Assembly: GCA_020746875.1 (NCBI GenBank)
Contig: JAGTJL010000018.1
Coordinates: 992,001 to 1,056,000 of the forward strand
From: Rhexocercosporidium sp. MPI-PUGE-AT-0058
Taxonomy: Eukaryota; Ascomycota; Leotiomycetes; Helotiales
Direction: 5' to 3'
Length of the DNA: 64,000 nucleotides
Shown here in pieces: positions 34,887 through 50,003 of the stretch. A program made the position numbers and the translations under genes. How positions within the stretch are numbered: position 1 is the stretch's first letter; each line of letters begins with the position of its first letter. The notes beneath the pieces were generated by a model. It worked only from the letters and a program-made list of their open reading frames with translations, searched no databases and was not told where the DNA came from.

Positions 34887-35301
34887 CAGTGTGAGGAAAA
34901 AAATTCAAAGTATTCGAATAGTATTGTATAGAATAGAATAGAATAAAATTTGAATAGTACTAATTTTGACTTGAATAGAATAGAATAGTATCGAATACTA
35001 TTCTGAATACTATTCAACTATTCAACCAAAAGTAAGGTATATATTAGAAATCTTATAATTTTAGTTCTTTAATTATTAATTCTTAAACGTAGCTTCTCTC
35101 TATCTCTAAGCTCTTTTATATTCGTTTAGAGTGGGTATACCCGTAGCTAAGCTTAATTAGGTATAGTAGATTACGTTTACTTAGTATAGTCTGAATTTGA
35201 ATAGAATAGAATAAAATAGAATTTGAATAGTACTAAAAATCAGTTGAATAGAATAGAATAGCGCTCACTATTCTATTCTATTCTATTCATTTCTCACACT
35301 T
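34887..35301. mobile_element. non-autonomous hAT-like element (MITE)
   Basis: 415 bp. Ends are CAGTGTGAG and (reverse complement) AAGTGTGAG, and GTGCCAAG is duplicated on both sides (34879-34886, 35302-35309), the 8-bp size typical for hAT. No coding. The inner part has repeated GAATAGAATAG blocks near both ends in opposite orientation, so it can fold back. A related locus at about 63455-63480 lacks the insertion and shows one GCACCAAG, an empty site. Confidence 0.8.
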
Positions 35302-35334
35302 GTGCCAAGCTATTTGCTCTCGCATTGGTTATTA

Positions 35335-35432
35335 GCTTTATATTAGAACTAGCTTTGTATCAGAATTAGCTTTATATCAGAACTAGCTTTATATTAGAAT
35401 TAGCTTTGTATTAAAACTAGCTTTGTTTAAGC
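35335..35432 (+). repeat. 17-bp tandem repeat, array A
   Basis: About five to six units of an ACTAGCTTTGTATCAGA-like 17-mer with small changes. The same unit forms array B at 63519-63660. Confidence 0.75.
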
Positions 35433-36429
35433 TTAAAGTAGTCTCTTGCAAGCTATTAGGTTTATCTCTATTTAAGCCTAAAATAGTCTCTTGCGAGCTG
35501 CCGAGTATACGTGAAAAGCCTTAATATAATGTTATAGCCTTTCGTAACATATATATAAGTATTTATATTTTATTTTATACTTTATATAATATTTTTCTTT
35601 TTATATTAGTTTTTTTTATATAAAAGACTTTAAATTTAAAGCATTTATAAAATTTAATTATTTATTAGTATTTAGATCTTTTGTAAATCTATTAGCTAAT
35701 TAAACTATTATATTAATCTATATTATATTGCGCGATTTGTGGATCACTTTTTAAAAATCCTGGTCACGTGAAAGCCTCTTATTAATCGCAGCCTCGGCCG
35801 GAAGAACCTGTCGCCGAAAAGGAGGAACACTAAAATCTCTCGACCGCGACGAGGCTTCTATAACTTCTTTGACTTTCTGTTACCTTAATAGCGTATAATT
35901 CGACTTTATAAACTCTTCTTTACTTTAGTAATATATTTCTTATAATTAAAATCGACCCGCGAACGATTTTCGAACGAATTATATTAAGTTACGGTATAAG
36001 TCGTGTTATAAGCATATAATATATTTAATAATACTTTTACGAGCCTTTTATTAACTATTTTTATAAAAGAACGAAGCTCGACGACGTCTTCTAGCCGAAC
36101 TCGATATTACTGCTCCTCGACAGACTTATAGCGGCTTTATTACGGCTCTTACGAATAATTTACGGCTTATAAAACGCCGCCGACAAACGCGTGCTAAGAT
36201 AAAGGCAATTAAAGTAACTGTAAATAATAACTTCCTTTAATTAAAAATACTTCTTACGGCTCTTTTTACGACTTTTCTTACAGCTACTCCTTTTCTTACG
36301 GCTTCTCTTACGACTCTTTTTACAACTCTTCCTTTTGCGGCCTTTCTTACGGCTACTTTACGGGTGATTCCGTTCGATTTCCGGTTCGTTTTTGCTAATA
36401 CAAGCTCGTAAGATATTAATTATATAAAC
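35433..36429. other. RIPed DNA upstream of the Helitron coding relic
   Basis: AT-rich with scattered GC-rich islets (35760-35830). It may hold the Helitron 5' end and the start of its protein, but I could not place either. Confidence 0.4.
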
Positions 36430-38384
36430 GACGAGTATATAAAGTGCGGCGCGCTTTATTGAATTAATAAACAAAAGGCTAATAAATAATATAAGCTTTA
36501 TTATAAGAAAGGAGACGTTAACTTAAAGCCGTTATAAGAACTTCCGGCTATATTACGAAAGCTATTAAATAATACGGATCCGCGAAGTGCTTCTTTTCGC
36601 TAGAAGATACGCTAGTATAATTCAGGTCTTTTTTTTACGTTTATAAACACGAGAAAAGAAGATTATATCGACTTAACCCGTAGATTAATTACTTTTACAG
36701 CTTATAAGGAGCTTTATTACTTATAGGGGCCTTTAATTCCTGGCTCGTAATAAACGCTTGCTTTTACTTAATTATTCTTTTACGACTTTAATTACGCGAT
36801 TAATATACAGCTCGAGCGGCACTCTTAATTTAATTTTACGGTCTTTTGCGATTTATATTAAATAATTATAAAGCAAAACTCGTTTACGGCTATATATTAG
36901 ACTGCCCGAGAGCGGTTACGAACAGAAAACGGCGACTTTCGGATTATTATTAATTCGTAAATACGATTAGTCTTTTAAATAAGTATAAATTGGAAGCGAG
37001 AGAATCTTCCGGTCGTAAATGAGCTAGCGAGGATTATTCCGAATAAATATAATTAAACTAGCTAGCGAAATATAATATTTACGGTCCGCGAACCAGGCTA
37101 TAACGGATCGCTTTTATATCGCGTCCTTATTATAAATGCGGCTTACTTTTCGTTAAGTTATCTTTTACTTTTCTTTTTTAGCGAATTAAAATAACGGTAA
37201 TCTTTATAGCTTTTAAACCGGAATTTTAATCGACAAAGATTACGGCTTAATTAATAGCCGTTTTATAAGTTTTAATTCTTTTAATAGGCCCGTAAACTAT
37301 TTATTCTTTTTCGCGCGAATTATTTATTTTAATAATACGTCGTTAATATTTATATTACTTATTAAATTATACGACTCGATTAGTTACGAATATACTAAGA
37401 GAATATCCGTATGGATTTATATAATAAGCTTACAAATACGTTAATTCGTGCAAACGTTAATTCCAAAGAATAGGACCGTCGTTTTATTCTTCTTTCTTCT
37501 TTTATTAATAGCAATTATTTTATATAATAATTGTTTTAAGATTTTATAATAATAATTTGTTCTTACGGCCGTCCAACTCTTTTTATAACGTTTATAATTA
37601 ACTCGCAATAGCCGGAAATCGTCTGTAAGCTTAAAAAAATATATAATCTTAGCTAATTAATCGCCTTAATATTATCGCTCGCGTGTTTCGATTAAAAATT
37701 AAAGAATTATTAAGTAATATTAAAAAAAGCGCTTTTAAAAAGCACCGAGCTTACGTATATATAATTAAATATTAAAAGCGCGGCTTATTGCATTTATATT
37801 TTTTTTCTTTAATTTAAAGGTTTTAATAATTATTTACGGCTTAAAAAAATTAATAAAATAGTATTTAAAAAAATACCGAATAAGGTTATAGATCTTATAA
37901 GTAAATTACGGGATTTAATTTTAAATAATATAACTTACAGGCTTTACGGTTCTGACTTCTTTAACGCTTCGTATATAGTTTATAAATACGTAAATAAGCC
38001 GTTAACTTATTAAAAGCGGTTTCTAAAGGAATTCTAAGCTATTATTATCGTTATTAAAGACGAGTACTTAAGTATAGTTATAAGTAAAATAAATAGATTT
38101 TTACGGTCCGTAAAGACGACCGTAAAATTACTTTTAATAACCGCTAAGTAGTTCTATATAACCCGTATTTCTTTAATCGTTACTATCTTATATTAACGTC
38201 GAGGTTTATAAGTTAATATAAGCCGTAAAGTATATTTATAAGTACGTTTATAAAGGTACAGACTAAATAACGCTTATAGTCTTTTATATAAACGACGAAA
38301 TTATTAATTACGTATAAGCGCGGTACGTAAGTCCTCCGGAGGCAATATAACGACTTCTCGAGTACCCGACTTATTAAGAGTTTT

Positions 38385-38639
38385 TATTACGGCTAGCCAA
38401 AGGTTAATACGGTGCAAGAGATAGCTTTGTATTTGGACCTAAAGCTACGCTCAGAATCAAGAAGAAAAGACAAGGAGAAAAGGAGAGCTCTCTATAAGAA
38501 GGAGCTCTAGTATAAATATACAAAGGGTCCCCCTAGCCTTTCCCGATTAGGCCTAGCGCTATGGTTGCTATGCCAAGGCAATGCTACGAGCGATGCCGAG
38601 CTCGCTCGGTTAGAATACGAGGCTCAGGGAATCGTAACA
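38385..38639 (-). repeat. solo LTR of the Gypsy family
   Basis: Exactly 255 bp, the reverse-complement relative of the LTRs at 4830 and 11305, with target duplication GTTTT on both sides (38380-38384, 38640-38644). Hardly mutated compared with its surroundings. An open frame reading across its right end (38565-38777) is accidental. Confidence 0.92.
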
Positions 38640-39935
38640 GTTTTTACTTATATAATATTTTACGGTTTACTTAAAAGGGGAGTAAATTATTTATTTTCTG
38701 GCCGCAATCTTTATAAAAGAATTAGCCGTAAAACGAAATACAGCTTATTTTATATTTATAAGCTTTTTTGCGTTTAATATAAAAAACCTTATTATAAGAC
38801 CGTGGCTTTATTCCGAAATGCTCGCTTATTATATTTAGAATAAATAAGCTCGTAAAGAAACGTTCCGGAAAAGAGGAACGAGCTCTATTAGCTGTATGTA
38901 TTATTATAGTCTTATTTTTGGCGAGCGTTTTTATTTACGGTTGTTTTTTACAGTTGTTCGCGGACCGAAGTCGTTTAAAAAGTTATACGATTTTAAAGGT
39001 ATTATTTATAAGACTTATTAAGCCGCTTATATCGCGCGCGGCTTAGCAGAAAACGACTAAGAGTAATATTAGTGCTTTAACGAGGCGGTCCTTTTTATTT
39101 TTACGAGTAATTTATAAACGCTTTTTTTAATTAGCTTCCGTTAATAAGAGATTACGGACCTAAGAGTTATTTAAGAGAAGTATAAAAACTACTTTTATAA
39201 CGATTTAGCGTATAAACTACGTAATATATTAGGATTTCTTTTTTCGCTTTTATATCTTTTTTATAATTACGGTTTATTTCTTTTTACGAGCGGATTTACG
39301 GATTAATAACAGACTTTTACGGACTTACGTTTTCTTTTATATACGTGAAACTAGACTTATTATTACGCCGCGAAAACGCAAAGAGACTTAATTAAGGATT
39401 TAATTACGTTAATAAAGATTATACGAAGGCAATTAAATATAAATTAGCTTTCGGCTTTTACGGAGATTATTACTACTATTACTATAGACTCGCAAATTGC
39501 GTATTTTTACGTTTAAAGTTAAAAAAGCTTTAAAAAGACTTTTTTATATAAAACGATTTGTTATTATTATTATAATTAAAGAAAAACGGTCTTTTGCGTT
39601 ACTTTTACGGATATTACGGCCTTATTACTACTTAACGGACGTATGTTATACTCGTAATTTAAAATTCCGATTAATTTTACGGAATAGTCCGTAAATAATA
39701 TTTTAAAACAGAATGCTTTAAGCGTATTATTTAATTAAGTCGATTTAATTATTTAGGACGAAGTGCTTATGTAATATAAGTATTACTTTAAGGTTATTCA
39801 TTATTTATTAATTAATTTATAAGGCGTTACGGATAAGGTTTTATTCAAAGGCGTACTTATAATCCTTAGAAGCGATTTTATATAAATTCTTCTTATTATT
39901 CCCTGTGATTCGCGAGCCGATATCGTTAGCGCTTG

Positions 39936-40119
39936 TGTCGTATAGGCACGGGCAGCTGCTCTCTTGGCACTGCACGTGACCTAATTAGGTTCTGCTACTG
40001 TAGACCGCCTTCAGGAGAACAACTGTTTTCTCCTGATTCTTAGAGCTTTTAGAATAACAATTAATCACTTCAATTTAATTACAACTGCTCACAGTGCCTT
40101 AATCCACTTCTACACCACA
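39936..40119 (+). repeat. solo LTR of the second family
   Basis: 184 bp from TGTCGTATAGGCACGGGC to CTACACCACA, flanked by identical GCTTG (39931-39935, 40120-40124). Clean sequence inside the RIPed Helitron. Relative of 34063-34245. Confidence 0.92.
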
Positions 40120-40965
40120 GCTTGCCTTTAGAAGTCGTTTATTTAATTACGGTTACGTTAGATTACTTTACGAATAAATATATGGGTTCGCAAAAGAATT
40201 TACGGTCTGTAATTTATTAATTAAGTTAATAACTTCTCTTACGACTTTTAATAAGAATATACAGTTACGATTCCGGAGTATATATATTAACTCGTAAAGG
40301 TTTCGGGTTTAATTGATTTTATATACTCGCGAGACTTTTTACGGCAGGTTATAATAAATTCTACGGCTTTTACCAGTCAGTATTTATTATTAATTTTAAA
40401 TACGATTATTACGGAACTTAACAGAATAATCCTCGACCGACTTCTCGGTTAGAATCGGTTGTATTTAGCCGTAAATATATACGTTACGGACGTAAATATA
40501 CCGGAAGAAGATATTTATTAGTTTTCGGCCGAAAATCTTTAAAAAATCGACTTTCCGTTCCTTTTTCCTTTATATTTATATCTTAAGATTAATTCTTTTA
40601 TTTTATTTTTACGGAATCTTACGCCTCTAAAAAGCTTATATAACGGAACTCGTATAATAGTAACGTATTTACAAAAGCATTATATCGAAGCACGAGTGCT
40701 CGGAAGAGACTTTAACAGATAATTATAAGTATTATTACGAATGAAACTATCCGCTATAAATAAAAAGCTAAGGATTATAATTCAGCGAAAGCAATTTCCA
40801 GTCTATTTATACTTTACGATAATAATTAATAAGTCTTGAAGGTAATCGTTTTATATAATTAAATTAGATTTATAAACGCTTATTCTTACTTATAAGCAAT
40901 TATATATAAGTCTTTCGCGGACGTCAAATATTACGAGGTTAAGTATATTATTACTTATAAAGAAT

Positions 40966-42451
40966 AAAAAAGAGACGCCGAATATTATATTTCTAAAAGT
41001 ATTAATAAATATTTATTAATTATTTTATATTTTAAAATATATTATATAATTTATTATATACTTTATAAGTTTATAAGTATATTTTATAAATTCATAAATT
41101 ACTAAAAATTATATATTAAATTAAAAAATTATTTAAATGAACCGCAAACTTATTTTTATTTTAAATAATACTTTTATAAAAGACTTGTAAGATTTTTAAA
41201 AGTAGTAATACCTTTATAAGGGACTTATAATAGGATTTTCAGACTTATAAACTCAATTTATACTCCCGAAGAAGACCTTTAATAAGATTTATAACTTAAT
41301 GCTTCTCGCTCGGGGAGACTCTAAAACCGCTTAAATATCTTCTTCCTTATTATCTTTTAATACTTCTGCCTCTTTTTCGTAAAGAGCTGCTAGCTTTCTA
41401 TAAAGCTTAACGAAACGGCGTATCCTCTGAGAAGGAGTGCGGCGGCGGGCGGAGAAGGCAGTAGCAGCGGCGGGCCGGCGGATTAAAAAACGGTTAATTA
41501 TAGTCTAAAAATCTTTAAATTTACGTCCGAAAATATATTATTTACCGAATTAAAAACGCTTTATTAAAAAAGCGACTTTTATAGAATCGTTACGACGACG
41601 GGAGCGACCCGCCGAAGTAGAAGAGGGACCGATAATAGCAATAATAATAATAATAGCGGCGGCGGCGGCGGCGGCGGCGGGAGGGGGACTAATAACCCGG
41701 CTTATAAATCCGGAAATATTAATTACGGTCCGAAAAAGATTAAGAAAAAGTTATATAACTTACAAAAGGAGCAGCGAGTACTTTTATTATTATAATAATA
41801 GTTATTATACGACTTTCTTAAGAAACGAGGATTTTAAACGTAAAGCGTTTAAAGTCTTATACTTTTTTAGTAATACTTATAACTTAAAAGTATAACTTAC
41901 TTAATTACGGATTAATTAGTATATTTATACGTCGATAGTTATCCGTAACGGACGAAAAAAGGTCCGTAATCGATTTAAAAAGAAGAAACTTATTAATTTA
42001 AATAAGTTACGCTTTTAAATTAAAAGAGCGATTACTAAAAAAGGTGCGGCTCGGACGTAATACGGCGGCGCGGACGATAATTAGCTTATAAAAGGCAAGG
42101 ATAGCGCGAGTAAAGTTAAGGGAGAAGGGGAAGCTTACGGATATTAATTAACTTTTTTACAGACCGTAAATCGAAGGGAAAACTTATTAAGGAAATATCT
42201 AAGGAAGGGAGAGAAAGAGCGCCAGCGAGGCGGCGTAGGTCTGGGCTGCTAGAGCAGCGGAGGCACCGGTGGCGTAAGCTAAAGTAATTAAAATAAATAT
42301 TTTACGGACTATTAATCTCTTTTACAAATCGAAAACAGATCGAAACGAGCCGTAACTTACTTAACGTTAATATTACTTACGAAAATAAAATTTTACAAAA
42401 GGAAATCAAGACTTACTTATATACTTTTAGCGTATTACATTTCATTAGTAT
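40966..42451. other. RIPed tract with GC-rich simple repeats
   Basis: No gene. 41420-41480 and 42210-42275 are unexpectedly G-rich (GGCGGCGGGC-type); 41640-41690 is an (AAT)n run followed directly by (CGG)n. These may be parts of the Helitron 3' region or an older insert. Confidence 0.4.
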
Positions 42452-42576
42452 ATTAACTGAGTTAAGTTGAGTAAAGTAGTAGGCACTACTCTACTCAACT
42501 CAACTCCGTATTACCTACTACTATACTCTACTCAATTACTCTAGAGTAGTACTCAAGTACTACTTGAGTAGTAGTC
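42452..42576. repeat. inverted-repeat cluster
   Basis: GAGTTAAGTTGAGTAAAGTAG is mirrored by CTACTCAACTCAACTC, and a second near-palindrome ACTCAAGTACTACTTGAGT follows with TAGAGTAGTACTCA beside it. Looks like a fold-back element; no target duplication was established. Confidence 0.55.
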
Positions 42577-42950
42577 ATGTGACTTTAAGCTAGCCGAATT
42601 AGGCTTAGATAACGGAAGCGTTACCGAAAGTAGCTTAGCTACGGCTTATTATAGAACCTTTGAGGTTCTTTTATTCTACGTAGAATATCTCTAACAACTT
42701 ATTAAATAAGCTAATTTAATTTATATTACTTAATTATATTTGAAGAGTTTCTTTATATATACTTTATTTTAAAGAAAGAAGAGCTAAGGGCTCTTATTAT
42801 TTCTCTTAAAAATTGAGGTATTTTTACAAAAGAAACTATTAGAGAGCAAAAGGAAGCTAGTCCTAATATAACTCAGGATTTATTTATTATAGATTATTTT
42901 ATTTGCATTTGATTTCCTATTTTCCTTATTAGAAAGAGTACTTCTTAATC

Positions 42951-45817
<2,867 letters not shown>

Positions 45818-47728
45818 ATGTCGTACTTTAAATATCGGCCGCTAACACCGCACAAGGCGAGAATTCGGCTTCTTAATGTTCTACCGGAAACGCATCACCA
45901 ATCGGTGGAAAGTCCATTAGACTAACATTATAATAATCGAGCTCTTTTTAAGTCAAGCAACCCCGTGACCTGCACACTATCTTATGTTTCTCTCGAGGCT
46001 GCGCCTGCATACACCGCACTCTCCTACAATTAGGGAGATACAGCTAAAAGAGTTGGGATTCTCGTGAATAGGACTACAATTATGGTCACTCTAAATCTCG
46101 AAGCGGCGCTTCGTCATTTGAGGTTATAAGATAAGCCTCTTACCCTTTGGGTCGATTTTCTATACATTAATTAAAGCGATGAGGTAAAGAAAAGTGAGCA
46201 GCTAGAGTAAATGCGACAGATATATGTATAAGCTCTTTCAGTCGTTGCTTAGTTAAGCCCGGCCGAAAGCCATAGCGATGCTGCTTTGCATTAAATCTAA
46301 TAATATAGTGGGCGGTCGTTGGATTTAGGAATTAGGACAAAAGCGGAGCTTCGCCTACGCTACCTCTTGGAAGCACTCGAGGCAAATGAGAAAGGCCTCG
46401 TCAATGCAAAGCTCAAGAAATTTGCCGAAGACCTAAAGGAAGGCTTATCTCCCACAAACCTTAAGAATGCGGATATTATTACTGCGCTATTAAGATTATT
46501 CAAGCGTCCATATTAGAGTCGTGTTTGAATAATTTAAGAGCTAAGCAGCGCATCGAGATTGATCTTTATGTGTGGCAATAAGACGGTAAAAGAAGACCAT
46601 CTTAACTATACTATAAGGTTATTAAGGAATTTCGGTCATTATTAGTACTTATAACGGACCCACAATTCGCCAATCGCTCATTCGCCGGGAGTTTCTGTTA
46701 ATTTAATTAATATATATAATCCTATTAGTTTAATAAAATTACAAAGAACTACTGTACCATCTCCACTTATCTATTTTATGCGCACCTTTCGTCACTTTTA
46801 AGTAATAGACCCAAGAAATAAGCTATTCGCGTTACTAGGGATTACTAAAGACACCGAAGCCCTCCGACTTCATCCGGATTACCGTAAGTCCTACCAGGAA
46901 GTCTACAGTAATCTCGCTCGAACGCTTATTCAAAATGGATATGTTGAGGTCCTGTCTCTCTGCGAGTTCCCAAAACAAATCGACGGACTTCCTTCATGAG
47001 TCCACGACTGGTCGGCCAAGAGCTATCAATCTCCTCTACAACAAAGATCGCTTAATAGACGGACAAGGCCTATTAAAAGTATCTTAAAGCCCAAATTCTC
47101 AGTATCTGGGACCAACTAAACTATAAGTCTGAAAGGCGGGCACACGGCAAGTTAAAGAACGCCGTTATTACTTCTTGCTACGTTTCTGAGCGAAGTGCAG
47201 CAAGTAGGCATGAGTTAGGAACGCAATGCCTTTAAAAGATAGCTACAAGATTTACAGAACCTCTCTAGCCTACTTCCCGACACGTCTATATTGTCCGGCG
47301 GAGGAGCCCACGCTGTCTGGCGCACAGCAGTAGCTGACCAGGAAATTCAACAGGAGATAGGGAAGCCTAAACTCTCGGAGGAAAAGGTTCGCATTATACA
47401 TAAGTCATTAAAGGGCGTGGATATAAGCCTTATAAATACGCAGAAATTCCTCTATGTAGGTTTAAGTGATTACTGCGAACAGCTACGAGTTATTACTTAA
47501 GGCCGTCGGCCACTACTTGCATCCGGCAACTACTTAGGCATTAGCCCTCACGAAACAGAATAGGGAGATCTTGTCTTCATTCTCCTTAAAACTAACACTC
47601 CATATATTCTGCGTCGACATAGTCAGGATAAGACATTACAACTTATTAAAGAGGCATATATACATGGTATTATGAATGGCAAAGCAATGGAGGGAAGTCC
47701 AATTATTGAGGAAATTATAATTAACTAA
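45818..47728 (+). pseudogene. HET-domain (heterokaryon incompatibility) gene, killed by RIP
   Basis: One frame of 637 codons runs from ATG to stop with no frameshift, but with many stops inside. It starts MSYFKYRPLTPHKARIRLLN, then shows the HET domain: LSYVSLEAAPAYTALSYN-stop-GD (Trp of WGD lost), TIMVTLNLEAALRHLRL, PLTLWVDFLYIN (LWIDAICIN motif), RQIYV-stop-ALSVVA. After the domain, IIQELSSAS equivalents and FMCGNKTVKEDHLNYTIRL follow. The end YLGISPHETE-stop-GDLVFI, PYILRR, EAYIHGIMNGKAMEG is the usual tail of fungal HET proteins. Each stop stands where Trp or Gln is expected (TGG to TAG/TGA, CAA to TAA). HET proteins trigger cell death in fusion of unlike strains; this copy cannot. Confidence 0.88.
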
Positions 47729-48534
47729 TCCCTCTACGCCATATCTATCGTTGGTTTCAAAGCCACCCATCAATTCATGTTTTAAAGTTTTTGTGCTCAA
47801 TTTCAGAACATAGAAAGCGTTGACCAATATTGGACTGTTTCTTTCTCTCCGCATCTCGTCTTTTGGCAGCTATGTTCAGAACAATTGAGTAAATTATTGC
47901 CAATTCCTTACCGGTAGCCATATGAATGACCTGGGGGGTTGCTGATGCTGGATTACTCGTGGTGTTGGCAGCACGCATATGGAATGTGGCGGTATATAGA
48001 ACATGAGGAAGGGAACCCGTAGGATGAAGCTCATTTTTGATTTGGGGGGGGGGGGGGGGGGGGGGGCGGGCGGGGGCGGGGGCGTATTACTAGGTTTCGT
48101 GCGGTGGAATATGGAATTGGCTGGTCGTTCAATTAAGGATGTTTGCAAGTCTGGGAGTGGGAGAAGTATAGTCTGGTTTAAGTGAAGGTAGAATTCTGAA
48201 TGAATGAATGTTCTACCTTCACTCTGAATGAATGAACGAAGTCTATTGAGCCTAGAGAGCACTGGACCATATTATAGAATACACTTCCTCCAGTGTTTCC
48301 ATTGTCACCTGCTGAAGCCCATACAGAACTGCCTCTTCAATATTTTCCAAATCCAGTAACTTCCTTATTCAGGGAGGTCTCATATGGGGTTAATAGCAAG
48401 TAAGCTTGAGGTTCATTCCTTCAAGTGTTCAATGTCCTGTCGTTGGCGACTGAAGTGAGACCTGCTGGGGATACGAGGGGTGTTGGGGGTTGGTTACTCG
48501 GGGTGAGAGAACGAGATGGGATTACGGTTGTGGA
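47729..48534. other. gap with a poly-G tract, no recognised gene
   Basis: Ordinary composition. The notable item is the G run at 48044-48084. GAATGAATGAATG-like short repeats lie at 48195-48240. A minus-strand frame (48262-47894) encodes a Pro run from the poly-G and is not a convincing gene. Confidence 0.45.
48044..48084 (+). repeat. poly-G / G-quadruplex-forming tract
   Basis: 23 G in a row, followed by CGGG, CGGGGG and CGGGGG blocks. Four or more G runs allow G-quadruplex folding on the plus strand. Confidence 0.9.
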
Positions 48535-49500
48535 TTGTTGACTGATTGTTCTACCTCCATGTCCAGTCGTCCTATAGCAATAGCGAACTTGATCGTTGCT
48601 CGATCCGCGTCTATATTTGGTGTTCATTTCTCTGGGTCAGATAGGGATTTCCTCCCCAAGGTCGAAGGAGGGATTACCTCTTCTTGTGTCTGTCTGTACT
48701 AGCATTTGTATTCGGTACGCATCCAATCTCGCGCATCAGAGGAGAAAGTGCTTCGCCGTTTCCCTTGCTTAGCCGCATTCGCATTGGTCTGATTCCGCTG
48801 CTCCAATCCGATAGAGGTATCCATTGAGTCGTGCGATTCCCGTTCGGAGTTGTGCTAATACGCTTGCTTCTTTCCGCTTGAGTCTGTCGTGAAGGACACG
48901 GGTGTGCTTGCCTGGCAGTGCTTTGTCTATTTCTTTCGAGTACTTTCTTCCTCCGTCTGGCAGAGTCCTTGTTCCCTCTCTCGCTATGGCGTTGTTTATG
49001 ATAGTGGACTTGGCTGGTGGATGTTGTCTTTGTGGTGTTTGACCTGGCTCGGTGGCTTTTCGCGCTGCTTCCTTTGCTCTGCCGCCTAGTTCGAAGCTCC
49101 CCAAGCCAGGCAGCGTATAGCGACGTTTCCGCTCCTATTGACCAAAGTGTGGCATCGTAATTCCCTCTTACTGTCTCCCCGTGTCTCTGCAGCCCGCTAT
49201 CTGTGGACTCAGCTCTTCCCACCGAAGGGACGTCTTCCTCCGTTTCCTTCGATATGTCCTGATATGCCTCTGGCTGCTGCCAGTCGTATCGAGTCGCTCG
49301 CGCCGTATTCCGTCCGATACCACCTCCAGCGGCAAAGAACCTTCCCTTAACAAATGCGCAACCCCAATCTTAATGAATGACGGGTGGACGGTGCCTCGAC
49401 GTTCCTTCAGTGCCATGCCTCTCTCTAAAATGAGGATCCATCTCGTAGCCTGTCGCAAAGCCTTGACTCTATCTTGGCTGTGCAGATACTCCTAAGAGCA
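48535..49500 (-). mobile_element. LINE (Tad-like) 3' fragment
   Basis: Minus-strand translation shows the end of a LINE ORF2: RQATRWILI..., a basic RNase H region, then KHTRVLHDRLKRKEASVLAQ, LRTGIARLNGYLYRIGAAES and CECGQAKETAKHFLL (the CxCG...ETxxHxL zinc motif), ending RATIKFAIAIGRLD. This order marks the C-terminus of fungal Tad-clade LINEs. The N-terminal reverse transcriptase is missing, as with 5' truncation. Frame changes and a TGA break it. It is GC-normal and not RIPed. Confidence 0.8.
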
Positions 49501-50003
49501 CTCCAGGTTCGTAGGATGCACCACGCACAGGTGAGAGTCGCCGCATCTCGGTAGGATTCTGGGGAGATGCGTGATGAATTTGTGTCGTCAGTCACAAGAC
49601 TTCTTGGCGAACTTCACCATATCCTTGCTATCCGACAATGCCAACTCTACGACCGTAACAAAACAACCACCCCGATGCAGACGGGCCTTGATCTGGCTCT
49701 GCGCTTACAACTATCTACCTCCAAAAATCTAAATCCAGTAAAAGTTAAAGTATCAAAGTAAGGTGGAGCCCTTCTTGTCATACGGAGTATCGCTGAACGC
49801 GCTTCGCCATCGTCATGTGATGAGCCACGTGCTGACTGGCCAATCACCAGCTTGGCGCTGATGGTGGGCCTCGGTAGATCGCACCCCGAAAATCCACGTC
49901 AATTTCTATATCCCTATTGTTTACGATGAACCGGGCTAAACATCTACCCACAATGGATAAGACTTACTAAGTAAAGCTAACCTTAATTCTATTTACGATA
50001 TTT
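49501..50003. other. gap without a recognised gene
   Basis: Ordinary composition; no known domain. It may hold the remains of the promoter of the folylpolyglutamate synthase copy that follows. Confidence 0.4.

Larger units (their letters stand above)
36430..40965 (+). pseudogene. Helitron Rep/helicase relic
   Basis: A plus-strand RIPed coding region readable in pieces: a Cys/Trp segment CGALYWIN (TGG now TGA) at about 36446; YYKKGDVNLKPL and LPAILRKLLNNTDPRSASF near 36510-36600; the inner Rep-like part with GRPTLFITFIINSQ near 37565-37610, where Helitrons have YPRPDLFVTFTCNP-like sequence; PloopHelicase start KTFLYKTICYYY near 39520-39560; FADVKYYEVKYIIT at about 40915-40955, close to the helicase C-terminus. 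Two solo LTRs (38385-38639, 39936-40119) interrupt it; excising the second with one duplication restores VSAC|L in frame. Ends (5' TC, 3' CTRR hairpin) were not found. Confidence 0.8.

Noticed and set aside
38565..38777. 70-codon plus-strand frame
   Set aside because: Starts inside a solo LTR and reads into the Helitron relic; not a gene.
39497..39694. 65-codon plus-strand frame
   Set aside because: Part of the Helitron helicase region in a shifted frame.
47894..48262. 122-codon Pro-rich frame on the minus strand
   Set aside because: Its Pro run is only the translated poly-C strand of the G tract; no homology or splice structure.
49138..49495. Plus-strand frames over the LINE fragment
   Set aside because: Antisense to the recognised Tad-like coding on the minus strand.
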